Assembly: GCA_011389885.1 (NCBI GenBank)
Contig: JAABTK010000004.1
Location: 1 to 52,696, forward strand
DNA: 52,696 nucleotides
From: Gammaproteobacteria bacterium
Lineage (GTDB): Bacteria; Pseudomonadota; Gammaproteobacteria; Chromatiales; Chromatiaceae
Direction: 5' to 3'
The position numbers were made by a program, and so were the translations under genes. Shown one piece after another: positions 1 to 7,986 of the stretch (within the stretch, counting starts at the first letter, position 1; each line of letters starts with the position of its first letter). The notes beneath the pieces were generated by a model. The model saw only the letters and a list, made by a program, of their open reading frames with translations. It did not search any database and had not been told where the DNA came from.

Positions 1-122
<122 letters not shown>

Positions 123-125
123 GCG

Positions 126-193
126 GGTGCGTTAGGCGCGCCAAACACGAAAATCGAATTCAACACCCGCATTGCCGCGCGCCGTAACGCACC
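126..193. repeat. Inverted repeat with GGTGCGTTA / TAACGCACC arms
   Basis: Arms at 126-142 and 175-193 pair imperfectly (GGTGCGTTA plus GCGCGC against GCGCGC plus TAACGCACC) around a loop of about 32 bases. Related sequence recurs near the other end of the window: GCCGTAACGCAGCATCCCCG around 52399-52418, and a single GGTGCGTTAG arm at about 52683-52692 that is cut by the window edge. It is a dispersed palindromic repeat of unknown function. Confidence 0.6.
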
Positions 194-202
194 ATCCCCG
201 GC

Positions 203-262
203 TTAGTGCTTGGTGCTGAGTTGTGAGTTGTGAGTTGTGAGTGCGGAGTGCTGTTGCTGGGT
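203..262. repeat. Degenerate GTGCTGAGTTGTGAG repeat
   Basis: A run of related 7-8 bp units (GAGTTGT, GAGTGCG, GTGCTGA) just upstream of gmhB. The same type of sequence reappears between hisG and hisD at about 19800-19862 and at 20170-20200, so it is a dispersed low-complexity repeat. No coding or regulatory role is visible. Confidence 0.5.
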
Positions 263-328
263 GGCGGAGTCTGGGCCTTGGCCTGGGCGATATGATCGGA
301 AGTGCGTTCGGGCGCTGATTGGCTGGAT

Positions 329-886
329 ATGAATCCCTCTACTGAACCACGCCTGATTATCCTCGACCGCGACGGGGTGATCAATCTGGATTCGGAGGCC
401 TTTATCAAGTCTCCGGATGAATGGGTTCCGATTCCGGGTAGCTTGGGGGCGATTGCGCGCTTGAAGGCTCGGGGCTGGTGCGTGGCGGTGGCTACCAATC
501 AATCGGGCATCGCGCGCGGGTTGTACGACCGGGAGACCCTGGAGCGGGTCCATCAAAAGATGTTCGCGGCGGTGGAGCAGGCCGGCGGCGGCATTGATCT
601 GCTGGAGTTCTGCCCCCATGGCCCGGACGACGGTTGCGACTGTCGCAAGCCGGCGCCTGGGTTGTACCGGCGTATCGCCGAGCGCCTGGGGGTGGATCTC
701 GCCGGCGTGCCGGTGATTGGCGACAGCCTGCGCGACCTGCAGGCGGCCATCGCGGTGGGCGCCGCGCCGATGCTCGTACTGACCGGAAAGGGCGAGCAAA
801 GCCGTGCGAACCTGGGGCGGGCGGGGGGGTTGCCGGTTTTTGCCGACCTGGCTGCCGCGGTGGAATCCTTGCTCCAAAACACCTAA
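329..886 (+). CDS. gmhB: D-glycero-beta-D-manno-heptose 1,7-bisphosphate 7-phosphatase (GmhB)
   Basis: Cytoplasmic HAD-superfamily phosphatase that removes the C7 phosphate in ADP-heptose synthesis for the LPS inner core. The 185-residue product has the nucleophile motif DRDGV at residues 13-17, ATNQSG near 63-68, the family zinc loop CPHGPDDGCDCRKP near 100-113, and the acidic IGDSLRDL motif near 138. Length fits the family (about 190). The ATG at 329 is preferred because homology begins right after it; an in-frame ATG at 302 would add nine unlike residues. Neither has a strong Shine-Dalgarno. In many Gammaproteobacteria gmhB is followed by a plsC-type acyltransferase, as here, so co-transcription with the next gene is likely. 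Confidence 0.9.
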   Translation: MNPSTEPRLIILDRDGVINLDSEAFIKSPDEWVPIPGSLGAIARLKARGWCVAVATNQSGIARGLYDRETLERVHQKMFAAVEQAGGGIDLLEFCPHGPDDGCDCRKPAPGLYRRIAERLGVDLAGVPVIGDSLRDLQAAIAVGAAPMLVLTGKGEQSRANLGRAGGLPVFADLAAAVESLLQNT

Positions 887-1028
887 TGATTGCGGCGACG
901 GTCATCGCCCTTGGCGGCCGCCGCCGCTGCGCCCGCCGAGCGTCGCGACTACTGATTCCGCTCGGCGTTGTTCGCGCGGCCTTTGCGCCCCTTGCGTTAT
1001 CCAAGACTCAAATCGGGAATTGCCGTCG

Positions 1029-1769
1029 ATGCAAACAATCCGCTCGGTTCTCCATTTCGTCGCCATGGTGCTGACCATCATTACCCACTCCATCGCGATC
1101 CTGGCGGTGGGTTGGCTGCTGCCCCCGCGGCTGACCTGCCGCATCGCCCATAATTGGGCGGTGGTGAACCGCTATTTGTTGCGTTGGATCTGCGGCTTGG
1201 ATTATCGGGTGGAGGGGGCGGAGCACTTCGACGGCCCGAACGCCATCGTGCTATCCAAGCACCAATCGGCGTGGGAGACCATCTTCCTGTGGGCCATTGC
1301 GCCGCCGTTTCAGGCCTGGGTGCTGAAGCGGGAGCTGACCTGGATCCCGATTTTCGGTTGGACCCTGAAGGCCATGCGGCAGATTGCCATCGATCGCTCG
1401 GCGGGCAAGCAGGCGCTGCGCGAGATCGCGGCCAAGGGGCAGGCCATGCTGGAACAGGGGCGCTGGGTGATCATCTTCCCCGAAGGCACCCGGGTGGCCC
1501 CCGGCGAGCGCAAGAAATACGGGGCCGGCGGCGGCATGTTGGCGCAAAAGAGCGGCTATCCGGTGATTCCCATCGCGCATAATGCCGGGGTTTTTTGGCG
1601 GCGGCGGGGCATTATCCGGCATTCGGGGACCATACGGGTGATCGTCGGCCCGCCGCTGGACACGGCCGATTTATCCGCGGCCGAGATCACCCGCAGCGCC
1701 GAGGCGTGGATCGAGGCGCGGATGCTGGAGTTGCCGGCCACCCTGGAGGAGGCCCGCGCCGGCGAGTGA
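1029..1769 (+). CDS. plsC: 1-acyl-sn-glycerol-3-phosphate acyltransferase (PlsC family)
   Basis: Inner-membrane lysophosphatidate acyltransferase, making phosphatidic acid for phospholipid synthesis. The 246-residue product starts with a hydrophobic segment (about residues 8-32), then has acyltransferase motif I as HQSAWET with His near 78, and FPEGTR near 150. The usual H-x4-D catalytic pair reads H-x4-E here. To my knowledge that variant is common in this gammaproteobacterial subgroup. The start at 1029 is chosen because the reading frame upstream overlaps gmhB and encodes unrelated sequence. The 142-bp gap after gmhB holds no other gene. The pairing with gmhB suggests an envelope-biogenesis unit. 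Confidence 0.88.
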   Translation: MQTIRSVLHFVAMVLTIITHSIAILAVGWLLPPRLTCRIAHNWAVVNRYLLRWICGLDYRVEGAEHFDGPNAIVLSKHQSAWETIFLWAIAPPFQAWVLKRELTWIPIFGWTLKAMRQIAIDRSAGKQALREIAAKGQAMLEQGRWVIIFPEGTRVAPGERKKYGAGGGMLAQKSGYPVIPIAHNAGVFWRRRGIIRHSGTIRVIVGPPLDTADLSAAEITRSAEAWIEARMLELPATLEEARAGE

Positions 1770-1815
1770 ACGACGGCCCTTGGAGTGCCGCGGATCCGGG
1801 ACTATACTCCCTGCT

Positions 1816-2373
1816 ATGAGAAACCGAATCCGCAACCTGGGGGCGCTTGTGTGGGTGGCGCTGGCGGCGCTGCTGCAAGCCTGCGCCAGCCAGCCGCCGT
1901 CGGCGATCCAATTCGCCGACGCGCTGGCCGTGAGCGTGGCCGAGGTGCGCGCCCAGCCCCGGCGTTATGCCGGCGAGCGGGTGCGCTGGGGCGGCGAGGT
2001 GCTGGGGGTGCGCAATCTCAAGCGACACTCCTGGCTGGAGGTGTTGGCGCGCCCGCTCTACAGCTTGGGCGAGCCGATGCCGGAGAGGCCGGCCGAGGGG
2101 CGCTTTTTGGTCAAGGCCGATGGCTTTCTGGACCCGATGGAATACAAAAAGGGCGAGTCGGTGACCGTGGTGGGGCGCCTGAGCGCGCTGCGCAACCGCA
2201 ACGTGGGCCAATACGAATACGCCTACCCGGTGGTGAGCGCGGAAAGCCTGTATCTCTGGCCGCGCGAGGCGAGGCCGGTGCGGCGGCGGCATCGTGGGTT
2301 CATCCATGACCCCTTCTTTTGGGATCCTTGGCATCCCTTTTACTCACCCTGGGGGCATCCGTATTGGTGGTGA
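1816..2373 (+). CDS. Slp-family outer-membrane lipoprotein (first copy)
   Basis: A 185-residue lipoprotein precursor. The signal peptide ends in LLQAC, giving a lipidated Cys23. The mature part carries the Slp pattern: VRWGGEV near 55-61, SWLEVLARPL, GRFLVK, a DPMEYKKGESVTVVG block, and YPVV followed by LW near the end. E. coli Slp is a starvation-induced outer-membrane lipoprotein of uncertain function. The tail is rich in His, Trp and Pro (HDPFFWDPWHPFYSPWGHPY). The ATG at 1816 is chosen because it places a clean signal peptide at the N-terminus. The stop codon lies within the first copy of a 46-bp direct repeat, and a second Slp gene follows directly. The name slp is withheld because two paralogues are present. 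Confidence 0.85.
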   Translation: MRNRIRNLGALVWVALAALLQACASQPPSAIQFADALAVSVAEVRAQPRRYAGERVRWGGEVLGVRNLKRHSWLEVLARPLYSLGEPMPERPAEGRFLVKADGFLDPMEYKKGESVTVVGRLSALRNRNVGQYEYAYPVVSAESLYLWPREARPVRRRHRGFIHDPFFWDPWHPFYSPWGHPYWW

Positions 2374-2438
2374 ATCGTTCTTGGCTGGTTTCCTCACCCT
2401 GGGGGCATCCGTATTGGTGGTGAATCGTTCTTGGCTGG
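2343..2438. repeat. Direct repeat, 46 bp twice, period 50 bp
   Basis: Positions 2343-2388 and 2393-2438 are identical and separated by 4 bp, which makes a tandem duplication with a 50-bp period. Copy 1 encodes the last residues and stop of the first Slp gene. Copy 2 encodes the start region of the second Slp gene in another frame (50 is not a multiple of 3). Each copy carries the GGGGG and the TTG-GTG-GTG start-codon cluster, but reading from the copy-1 starts stops within copy 2. Confidence 0.95.
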
Positions 2439-2917
2439 CCCTGAGTGCGCTGCTGGCGCTGTGGTTTTTGGTCGGCTGTGCGTCTCAGCCGCGCACTGGC
2501 GAGGCTTTGGATCACCCGGCGCCCGCGCAGGCGGCCGACGAGGGCGAAGCTTGGGCCGGCCGCGAGGTGGAGTGGGGCGGGGTGATCACCGCCGGCGGCA
2601 ATCGGGCCGACAGCAGTTGGCTTGAGATTTTGGCCTATCCGCTGAACGCGGACGCCCTGCCGCTGACCGACCGCCGCCCACGGGGCCGTTTTCGCATGGA
2701 GCGGGCCGGCTATCTGGAGCTGGCGGACTTCGCCCCCGGTCGCCGCGCCACCGTGCGCGGCGTCATCACAGGTTTTGTGGCAGACCATATCGGCGAGGCC
2801 GCCTATCGGTTCCCGGTCGTCCACGCCGAACGCATTCAGCTGTGGAACGCACGCGATCTAAAATCCGCCCAGCCGCCCGGCATTCAGTTCGGCATCGGCT
2901 TGGGCGTGGGGTTTTAG
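2417..2917 (+). CDS. Slp-family outer-membrane lipoprotein (second copy)
   Basis: A 166-residue paralogue of the preceding protein. No ATG gives a signal peptide at the right place. GTG at 2417 or 2420, or TTG at 2414, yields a short charged N-terminus, a hydrophobic core and a lipobox ending LVGC. GGGGG at 2401-2405 could serve as the ribosome-binding site and favours 2414 or 2417. The mature region keeps the Slp pattern: VEWGGVI, SWLEILAYPL, GRFRME, a RATVRG block, YRFPVVHAE and QLW. It ends GIQFGIGLGVGF, reminiscent of an outer-membrane C-terminus. The N-terminal coding sequence lies in the second copy of the 50-bp tandem duplication, so translation here may differ from the pre-duplication state. 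Confidence 0.8.
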   Translation: MVNRSWLALSALLALWFLVGCASQPRTGEALDHPAPAQAADEGEAWAGREVEWGGVITAGGNRADSSWLEILAYPLNADALPLTDRRPRGRFRMERAGYLELADFAPGRRATVRGVITGFVADHIGEAAYRFPVVHAERIQLWNARDLKSAQPPGIQFGIGLGVGF

Positions 2918-2937
2918 TCTTTCCTCTGAAGGCGCCC

Positions 2938-3150
2938 CCCACAGCATCACTGTAGCCCTTGCCCCTGGGCTGCGCATGCCGCCGCACACGCCAAGGCGTG
3001 TACTCCAGGCGGCTAGGCGGCGCTGGAGCGCCGGACAGGCATCCCCTCGCTGGACGACGCAACAGCAAGCCGGCAAGAAACCGCCTCCGTGCGCTCAGAG
3101 GTTCTCTGCGCCCTCTGCGTTCCCAAGGGGCCTGTTTGAGCGCCTCGGCG
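2938..3150. repeat. Dispersed repeat, block A, between slp2 and glgP
   Basis: This convergent intergenic gap contains the block A core CCAGGCGGCTAGGCGGCG (about 3005-3022) and ends with CCTCTGCGTTCC-type sequence. The same pieces occur around 16195-16290, 17005-17107 and, inverted, 48870-48965. The right edge runs into the glgP stop. No gene or clear terminator was seen. Confidence 0.65.
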
Positions 3151-5679
3151 TCAGGCGGGGCGCGCCGGCTCGGCCGGCACCGGTTCCAGCCCCCAAATCC
3201 CTTCGTTGTATTCGCGGATGGTGCGGTCGGTGGAGAACTTGCCGCTGCAAGCGCTATTGAGGATGCTGCTGCGCAGCCAGGCGTCGCGGTCCTGATAACA
3301 GGCCGCGGCCTGCTCTTGGGCGTCCACATAGCTGGAGAAGTCCGCCGCCGTCATCCAGGGGTCTCCGGGGTCGCGAATCGCGCCGATGATGGGGTCGAAC
3401 AGCCCGGGCTCGGTTTGATTGAAGCGCTCGCCTTGCAGCAGCTCCATCACTTGCGCCAGCCGCGGATCGGCGGCGATGATGCCGGCCGGGTCGTAGTTCT
3501 CGCGCATGGCCTGCACTTGGTCCTCGTCCAGGCCGAACAGGAAAAAGTGTTCGTCGCCCACCTCTTCACGGATCTCGATATTGGCCCCGTCCAAGGTGCC
3601 GATGGTCAGGGCGCCGTTCATCATGAACTTCATGTTGCCGGTGCCCGAGGCCTCTTTGCCGGCGGTGGAGATCTGCTCGGACAGGTCGGTGGCGGGGCAG
3701 ATCAGCTCCATTGCCGACACCCGATAGTTGGGAAAAAAGACCACCTTCAGCAGGTCGCCCACCGCTTCGTCTTCGTTCACCACCTGGGCCACGTTGTTAA
3801 TCAGCTTAATGATCAGCTTGGCCATGTCGTAGCCGGGCGCCGCCTTGCCGCCGATGATCACCGCCCGCGGCGTCCAGCCTTGGGTGTCGCCGGACTTGAT
3901 GCGGTTGTACAGGTGGATCACATGCAGGATGTTCAGCAATTGACGCTTGTATTCGTGGATCCGCTTCACCTGCACGTCGAACAAGGCCTCGGGGTCGAGG
4001 CGGATGCCGGTCAGCGGCTCCAGGTAATCCGCCAGTCGCTGCTTGTTGGCCTGCTTCACTGCGTGCCAGCGCTGGCGGAATGCCGGTTTCTCGGCATGGG
4101 GGACTAGGCCGCGCAACTGGCTGAGGTCGCGAATCCAGCCCTCGCCGATGGTTTCGGCCAGCAAGCCGCGCAGACCGGGATTGCAGCCGGCGAGCCAGCG
4201 GCGCTGGGTCACGCCGTTGGTTTTGTTATTGAATTTATCGGGCCACATTTCGTAGAAGTCGCGAAACAGGCCCTCCTTCAGCAGTTCGGAATGGAGTTCG
4301 GCCACGCCGTTTACCGAATAGCTGCCGACAATGGCCAGATAGGCCATGCGCACCTGCTGCTCATGCCCCTCTTCGATGATCGACATCCGGCCCAGGCGCT
4401 CGGCGTCCCCTGGCCAGCGCTGCTCCACCTGGTCGAGGAAGCGGGCATTGATTTCGTGGATGATCTCCATCGGGCGCGGCAGCAGCTTTTGAAACAGCCA
4501 CACCGGCCAGCGCTCCAGGGCCTCCGGCAGCAGGGTGTGGTTGGTATAGGCCAGGGTGCGGGTGGTGATGCCCCAGGCCTGCCTCCAGTCCATGCCATGC
4601 ACGTCCATCAGTAACCGCATCAGCTCGGCCACCGCCACCGTGGGGTGGGTGTCGTTGAGCTGAAAGCGGTTGTTTTCGGCAAAGGCGCTAAAGTCTTCGC
4701 CATTGTGCCTTTTCCATTCGCGGATTACGTCCTGAATGCTGGCCGAGGCAAGAAAATACTGCTGCATCAGGCGCAGTTGTTTGCCGTTTTCGCTCTTATC
4801 GTTGGGGTAGAGCACCATGGTGATGTTTTCGGCCTGGGTCTTGGCCGCCACCGCGTCGGTGTAGCTGCCGGCGTTGAATTCGTCCAGGTTGAAAAGGTCG
4901 GTGGTTTCGGACTTCCACAGCCGCAGGGTGTTCACGGTGCCGTTATCAAAGCCGGGAATGGGTACATCATAGGGCACGGCCAAGACCTCCTGCCCGGGCC
5001 GCCAGCGCACGCGGAGGACGCCTTGGCTGTCCGCGTAGTGCTCGGCATGGCCGCCGAAGAACACGCTCTGGGTGTATTCCGGGCGCTCCAGCTCCCAGGG
5101 GTGGCCGTCGCGCAGCCAATGATCGGGTTCTTCGACCTGATGGCCGTCGCGGATATCTTGGCGGAACATCCCGTATTCATAGCGCAGTCCATAGCCGCGA
5201 ACCGGTAGTTGCAGCGTGGCGCAGCTATCCAGAAAACAGGCCGCCAGGCGGCCGAGCCCGCCGTTGCCCAGGCCGGCGTCCGGCTCCGCGTCGTCGATCT
5301 CCTCCAGCTCCAGCCCCATGTCCTTGAGCGCAAGGTCCACCTCTGCGCTGATGTCCAGGTTGAGCAGGGCGTTGGTGAGCGCGCGCCCCATCAGGAATTC
5401 CATCGAAATGTAATAGGCGCGCCTGCATTGAGACTGCTCGTAGGCCTGTAGCGTGCTTTTCCAGCGCTCCATGAGGCGGTCGCGCACCGCCATCGCCAAG
5501 GCGCTGTAGTAGTAATGGGCGTTTTCGCAGGCAATATCCCGCCCCAGGGTATGGTTGAAATAGTGTTTGAAGCTATCCCTCACGGCCTCTGGATCGTTGC
5601 CAAGGCGCGTTAGATCGGCGAGGTTTTCGTTGGGTTTTTGCCGCAGCGGAATAGCAGGCAGTCCAGGCTTGAGTTGCAT
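3151..5679 (-). CDS. glgP: Glycogen/maltodextrin phosphorylase
   Basis: Cytoplasmic PLP-dependent enzyme that releases glucose 1-phosphate from alpha-1,4-glucan ends. The 842-residue product is collinear with bacterial glycogen phosphorylases (about 800-840). Recognised segments include GNGGLGRLAACFLDS near 138-152, the GYGLRYEYGMF block, QLNDTHPT in the active site, KRIHEYKRQLLN, and the cofactor site EASGTGNMKF with the PLP lysine at about residue 684. No other glg gene is adjacent. The ATG at 5679 gives a normal N-terminus with the DSFKHYFNHTLGRD start region. It stands alone on the minus strand, separated from wbuC upstream by a probable terminator. The last few residues (AEPARPA) abut a dispersed repeat. 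Confidence 0.95.
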   Translation of the reverse strand: MQLKPGLPAIPLRQKPNENLADLTRLGNDPEAVRDSFKHYFNHTLGRDIACENAHYYYSALAMAVRDRLMERWKSTLQAYEQSQCRRAYYISMEFLMGRALTNALLNLDISAEVDLALKDMGLELEEIDDAEPDAGLGNGGLGRLAACFLDSCATLQLPVRGYGLRYEYGMFRQDIRDGHQVEEPDHWLRDGHPWELERPEYTQSVFFGGHAEHYADSQGVLRVRWRPGQEVLAVPYDVPIPGFDNGTVNTLRLWKSETTDLFNLDEFNAGSYTDAVAAKTQAENITMVLYPNDKSENGKQLRLMQQYFLASASIQDVIREWKRHNGEDFSAFAENNRFQLNDTHPTVAVAELMRLLMDVHGMDWRQAWGITTRTLAYTNHTLLPEALERWPVWLFQKLLPRPMEIIHEINARFLDQVEQRWPGDAERLGRMSIIEEGHEQQVRMAYLAIVGSYSVNGVAELHSELLKEGLFRDFYEMWPDKFNNKTNGVTQRRWLAGCNPGLRGLLAETIGEGWIRDLSQLRGLVPHAEKPAFRQRWHAVKQANKQRLADYLEPLTGIRLDPEALFDVQVKRIHEYKRQLLNILHVIHLYNRIKSGDTQGWTPRAVIIGGKAAPGYDMAKLIIKLINNVAQVVNEDEAVGDLLKVVFFPNYRVSAMELICPATDLSEQISTAGKEASGTGNMKFMMNGALTIGTLDGANIEIREEVGDEHFFLFGLDEDQVQAMRENYDPAGIIAADPRLAQVMELLQGERFNQTEPGLFDPIIGAIRDPGDPWMTAADFSSYVDAQEQAAACYQDRDAWLRSSILNSACSGKFSTDRTIREYNEGIWGLEPVPAEPARPA

Positions 5680-5771
5680 GGCGGGGTGTCCGATGTGCTT
5701 TGGGTTGAAAGGGGCGAAAGGGCGCTATTATGCCGCCGCCTCCGGGGTGAATGCTACACTGCGGGGCGGAA

Positions 5772-5795
5772 ATAAAACCTCTGCATTCATGCAGA
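5772..5795 (-). terminator. Probable intrinsic terminator after wbuC
   Basis: Perfect 7-bp stem TCTGCAT/ATGCAGA with a 2-base loop at 5780-5795. On the minus strand it is followed by TTTTATTT (5772-5779). It lies just past the wbuC stop and upstream of glgP, so it should separate the two transcription units. Confidence 0.65.
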
Positions 5796-5803
5796 ATAGG
5801 CCG

Positions 5804-6319
5804 TCACCCGGCGTGATCCAGCTTTTCGCGCGCCCGGCGCAGCAGGTTTCGTTGATATTCATCGGCGGCCGGGGCGCCCTCGCGCGGGGCCCAGGGGGCG
5901 AAATCCTTGTCCGACACCGGGTCGTAAGGCCCGGCCTTGACCTCGAACACCACCGCAGGCTCGGCCTCAACCAGCAGGCTGTGCCATACCCCCGGGGTGA
6001 TGTCGATCCCCAGCGCCGGCGCCTCGGGGCCGAGACGGTGGACCGCGTCGAGCGCCCCCGTGTCGTCGAACACGCAGAACAGCAGGCTGCCCTGCAACAC
6101 CACGAACGACTCCGACTTGGGCGGCGAGGCGTGGCGGTGGGGCGTGACATAGGTGTCGGCCGCGAGCACATTCAGAAAGCGGTGGCAGGGGTCGTCTAGG
6201 TCGGCGTGGAAGTTGTGATTGACCCGCTTGCGGGGCGCGGCCGCCGCCCGTTGCGCCAAGTCCTGCATCAGGTCGGCGTTAATGGTCTGCAGCGCGGGCC
6301 GGGTCTGCGCAGCGCTCAT
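5804..6319 (-). CDS. WbuC-family cupin-fold metalloprotein
   Basis: A 171-residue protein with the WbuC/cupin pattern: RKRVNHNFH near 30-38, the metal motif HRHASPPKSESFVVLQG, then GIDITPGVWHSLL. WbuC homologues often occur beside O-antigen genes and their reaction is not established. The ATG at 6319 is chosen because it overlaps the stop of the upstream hemerythrin gene as ATGA, implying translational coupling. A longer in-frame start would reach back into the hemerythrin gene. The pairing with an O2-binding hemerythrin is not a standard WbuC context and hints at an oxygen- or metal-related role, which is an inference. Confidence 0.8.
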   Translation of the reverse strand: MSAAQTRPALQTINADLMQDLAQRAAAAPRKRVNHNFHADLDDPCHRFLNVLAADTYVTPHRHASPPKSESFVVLQGSLLFCVFDDTGALDAVHRLGPEAPALGIDITPGVWHSLLVEAEPAVVFEVKAGPYDPVSDKDFAPWAPREGAPAADEYQRNLLRRAREKLDHAG

Positions 6320-6726
6320 CGCTGTCGGCCCTGTTCCAGCAGCACCGAATACCCTTGGTCTATGCTCATAATGTGGTCGCGCAACCATTTGGCGGCGGTG
6401 GTCAGCAGCTTGATGGCGGCCACCCGGGTGGCGCCCCGCTCCAGATCCGCCTGGCAGGCCAGTAGACTATCCACGAACTGCCGGTGCAACGCCTTATGGG
6501 CATCCAGGGTCGGGTAGCCGAGGGCCTCCAACATGCGCTCCTCCTCGTCGAAGTGATATCGGGTGTAGGCCAACAGCTCTGCGATGGCCTCGCCCACCGC
6601 CGCCTCGCCCTGGTCTTCGTCCACCGCGCGGTGCAGTTGGTCGATGATCTCGAACAGGCGCTGATGATGGGCGTCCATGGTGGCGTCGCCCACACTGTAT
6701 TGCTCGCTCCACTGGTACAGGGACAT
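6316..6726 (-). CDS. Bacteriohemerythrin
   Basis: A single-domain, 136-residue soluble di-iron O2-binding protein. All seven iron ligands are visible: His21, His58, Glu62, His77, His81, His118 and Asp123 (in DAHHQRLF, YHFDEEE, HKALHRQF and RDHIMSID). Such proteins store or deliver oxygen in microaerophiles and methanotrophs, or sense it. GGAGG lies 5-9 bases upstream of the ATG at 6726. The 3' end overlaps wbuC by 4 bp (ATGA). The upstream region is shared with the divergent hupE gene. Confidence 0.93.
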   Translation of the reverse strand: MSLYQWSEQYSVGDATMDAHHQRLFEIIDQLHRAVDEDQGEAAVGEAIAELLAYTRYHFDEEERMLEALGYPTLDAHKALHRQFVDSLLACQADLERGATRVAAIKLLTTAAKWLRDHIMSIDQGYSVLLEQGRQR

Positions 6727-6887
6727 GCTCGCCTCCGCTCAGGAGTGGCTGGATGATGGTCGCCTATTACATGCCTTTCAGGGGCGGCTTTGCAACACCC
6801 CGGGGGCGCAAAGGCCAACCCGACGGCCGGTTCTTTGACAAAAATCGTCTAAGCTTGCGGAATCTTGATCTGATGCAGTCTCCGCCC

Positions 6888-6916
6888 TTGTTCTTGAGCG
6901 GATGCTGCTTTATAAA
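6888..6916 (+). promoter_or_regulatory. Candidate sigma-70 promoter of hupE
   Basis: TTGTTC at 6888-6893 and TATAAA at 6911-6916 are separated by 17 bp, which fits a housekeeping promoter. A start near 6923 would give a leader of about 64 bases before hupE. The short inverted repeat CAGAC...GTCTG near 6943-6957 lies in the leader. No cobalamin or nickel riboswitch pattern was recognised. Confidence 0.55.
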
Positions 6917-6986
6917 GGACCTACTAACTGCTTATCGGTTCAGCAGACACGCGTCTGTCGTTCGCAAACGAAGGAGTCATCCCGCC

Positions 6987-7577
6987 ATGTTCAAACCATT
7001 ACCGATTTTAGCTTCCGCCCTTGCCGCCGGCCTCGTCCTGCTTCCCGCCGCGGCCCTGGCGCATACCGGTCACACCGCGGTTTCCGGCCTCGCCGCCGGC
7101 CTCGCCCATCCCCTTGCCGGCTGGGACCACCTGTTGGCCATGCTGGCGGTGGGCCTATGGGCCGGGCAGCTCGGCGGACGCGCCGCTTGGAGCCTGCCCC
7201 TGGCCTTCGTGGTCCTGATGCTCGCCGGCGGCGCCCTGGGCATGGCCGCCTGGGGCCTGCCGCTGGCTGAGACCGGCATCCTGGCCTCGTTGGTGGTGCT
7301 GGGGCTGCTGGTGGCCGGCGCCCTGCGTCTGCCGCTGCAACTCGGTCTGCCGTTGGTGGGGCTATTCGCCGTGTTCCACGGCGTGGCCCATGGCGGGGAG
7401 ATTCCGGCCCTTGCCAGCGGCGCGGCCTATTCCACGGGCTTTGCCCTGTCCACCGCCGCGCTGCATTTCGCCGGCATCGGCACGGCCGTCGCCCTCAAGC
7501 GCGTGCGCGGCGGGCTGGCGCTGCGCGCCGCAGGGGCCGGCGTGGCCCTCGGCGGGGTGGCGCTGCTGTTTGCCTAA
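6987..7577 (+). CDS. hupE: HupE/UreJ-family protein (putative nickel/cobalt permease)
   Basis: A 196-residue membrane protein with a cleavable signal peptide (residues about 1-25, ending ALAH) and about six hydrophobic segments. The family motif HPLAGWDHLLAMLAVG lies near 41-56 and a second His motif, FHGVAHGGE, near 129-137. HupE/UreJ proteins are secondary Ni2+ (or Co2+) transporters usually found with [NiFe] hydrogenase or urease genes, neither of which is nearby. AAGGAG at 6971-6976 fixes the ATG at 6987; the open frame upstream is non-coding. A plausible promoter lies at 6888-6916. Confidence 0.88.
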   Translation: MFKPLPILASALAAGLVLLPAAALAHTGHTAVSGLAAGLAHPLAGWDHLLAMLAVGLWAGQLGGRAAWSLPLAFVVLMLAGGALGMAAWGLPLAETGILASLVVLGLLVAGALRLPLQLGLPLVGLFAVFHGVAHGGEIPALASGAAYSTGFALSTAALHFAGIGTAVALKRVRGGLALRAAGAGVALGGVALLFA

Positions 7578-7673
7578 GGCGGTTTGCAGCCATAGCCTAA
7601 CCTTTTTGCCCTGTGCTGGGCGCGCCCCGAGGCGCGCTCAGCGCTTTGTTCCGACACCTAGCGAGGTCCGCCC

Positions 7674-7976
7674 ATGGCGATCGAAAAGCTGTCCGCGGGG
7701 CAGCTCGACGAAGAATTATCCAAGCTCAATGCGCCGCTGGAAGAGCTTTGGTCCCTGCGCGAGGGCAAGCTGCATAAGGAATTCCGCTTTGCGGACTTCG
7801 TGGCCGCCTTCGGTTTCATGGCCCAGGCGGCGCTGCTGGCCGAACGCCAGGGTCATCACCCGGAGTGGCGGAATGTCTATAACCGCGTCTCGGTGGAGTT
7901 GAGCACGCATGAGGCGGGCGGCGTCTCGGCGCGGGATTTCGAACTCGCCGCGGCGATGGAAGCCCTGTTTGCCTAG
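7674..7976 (+). CDS. phhB: 4a-hydroxytetrahydrobiopterin dehydratase (PCD/DCoH family)
   Basis: A 100-residue cytoplasmic enzyme that dehydrates 4a-carbinolamine pterin. It regenerates the cofactor of aromatic-amino-acid hydroxylases and may also act in molybdopterin-related chemistry. It shows the family core: FADFVAAFGFM, then the catalytic HHPEW, then VYNRVSVELSTHEAGGVSARDFELA. Length is typical. It stops 10 bp before coq7 and probably shares its transcript. No phenylalanine hydroxylase gene is present, so the substrate source is unclear. Confidence 0.88.
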   Translation: MAIEKLSAGQLDEELSKLNAPLEELWSLREGKLHKEFRFADFVAAFGFMAQAALLAERQGHHPEWRNVYNRVSVELSTHEAGGVSARDFELAAAMEALFA

Positions 7977-7986
7977 GAGGATCCAG

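Noticed and set aside
2959-4107. Plus-strand open frame of 382 residues
   Set aside because: Antisense to the 3' half of glgP and starts in a dispersed repeat.
6727-6986. Cobalamin or nickel riboswitch before hupE
   Set aside because: No conserved B12-box or other riboswitch core was seen in the roughly 260-bp region; only a promoter-like pair and a short inverted repeat.
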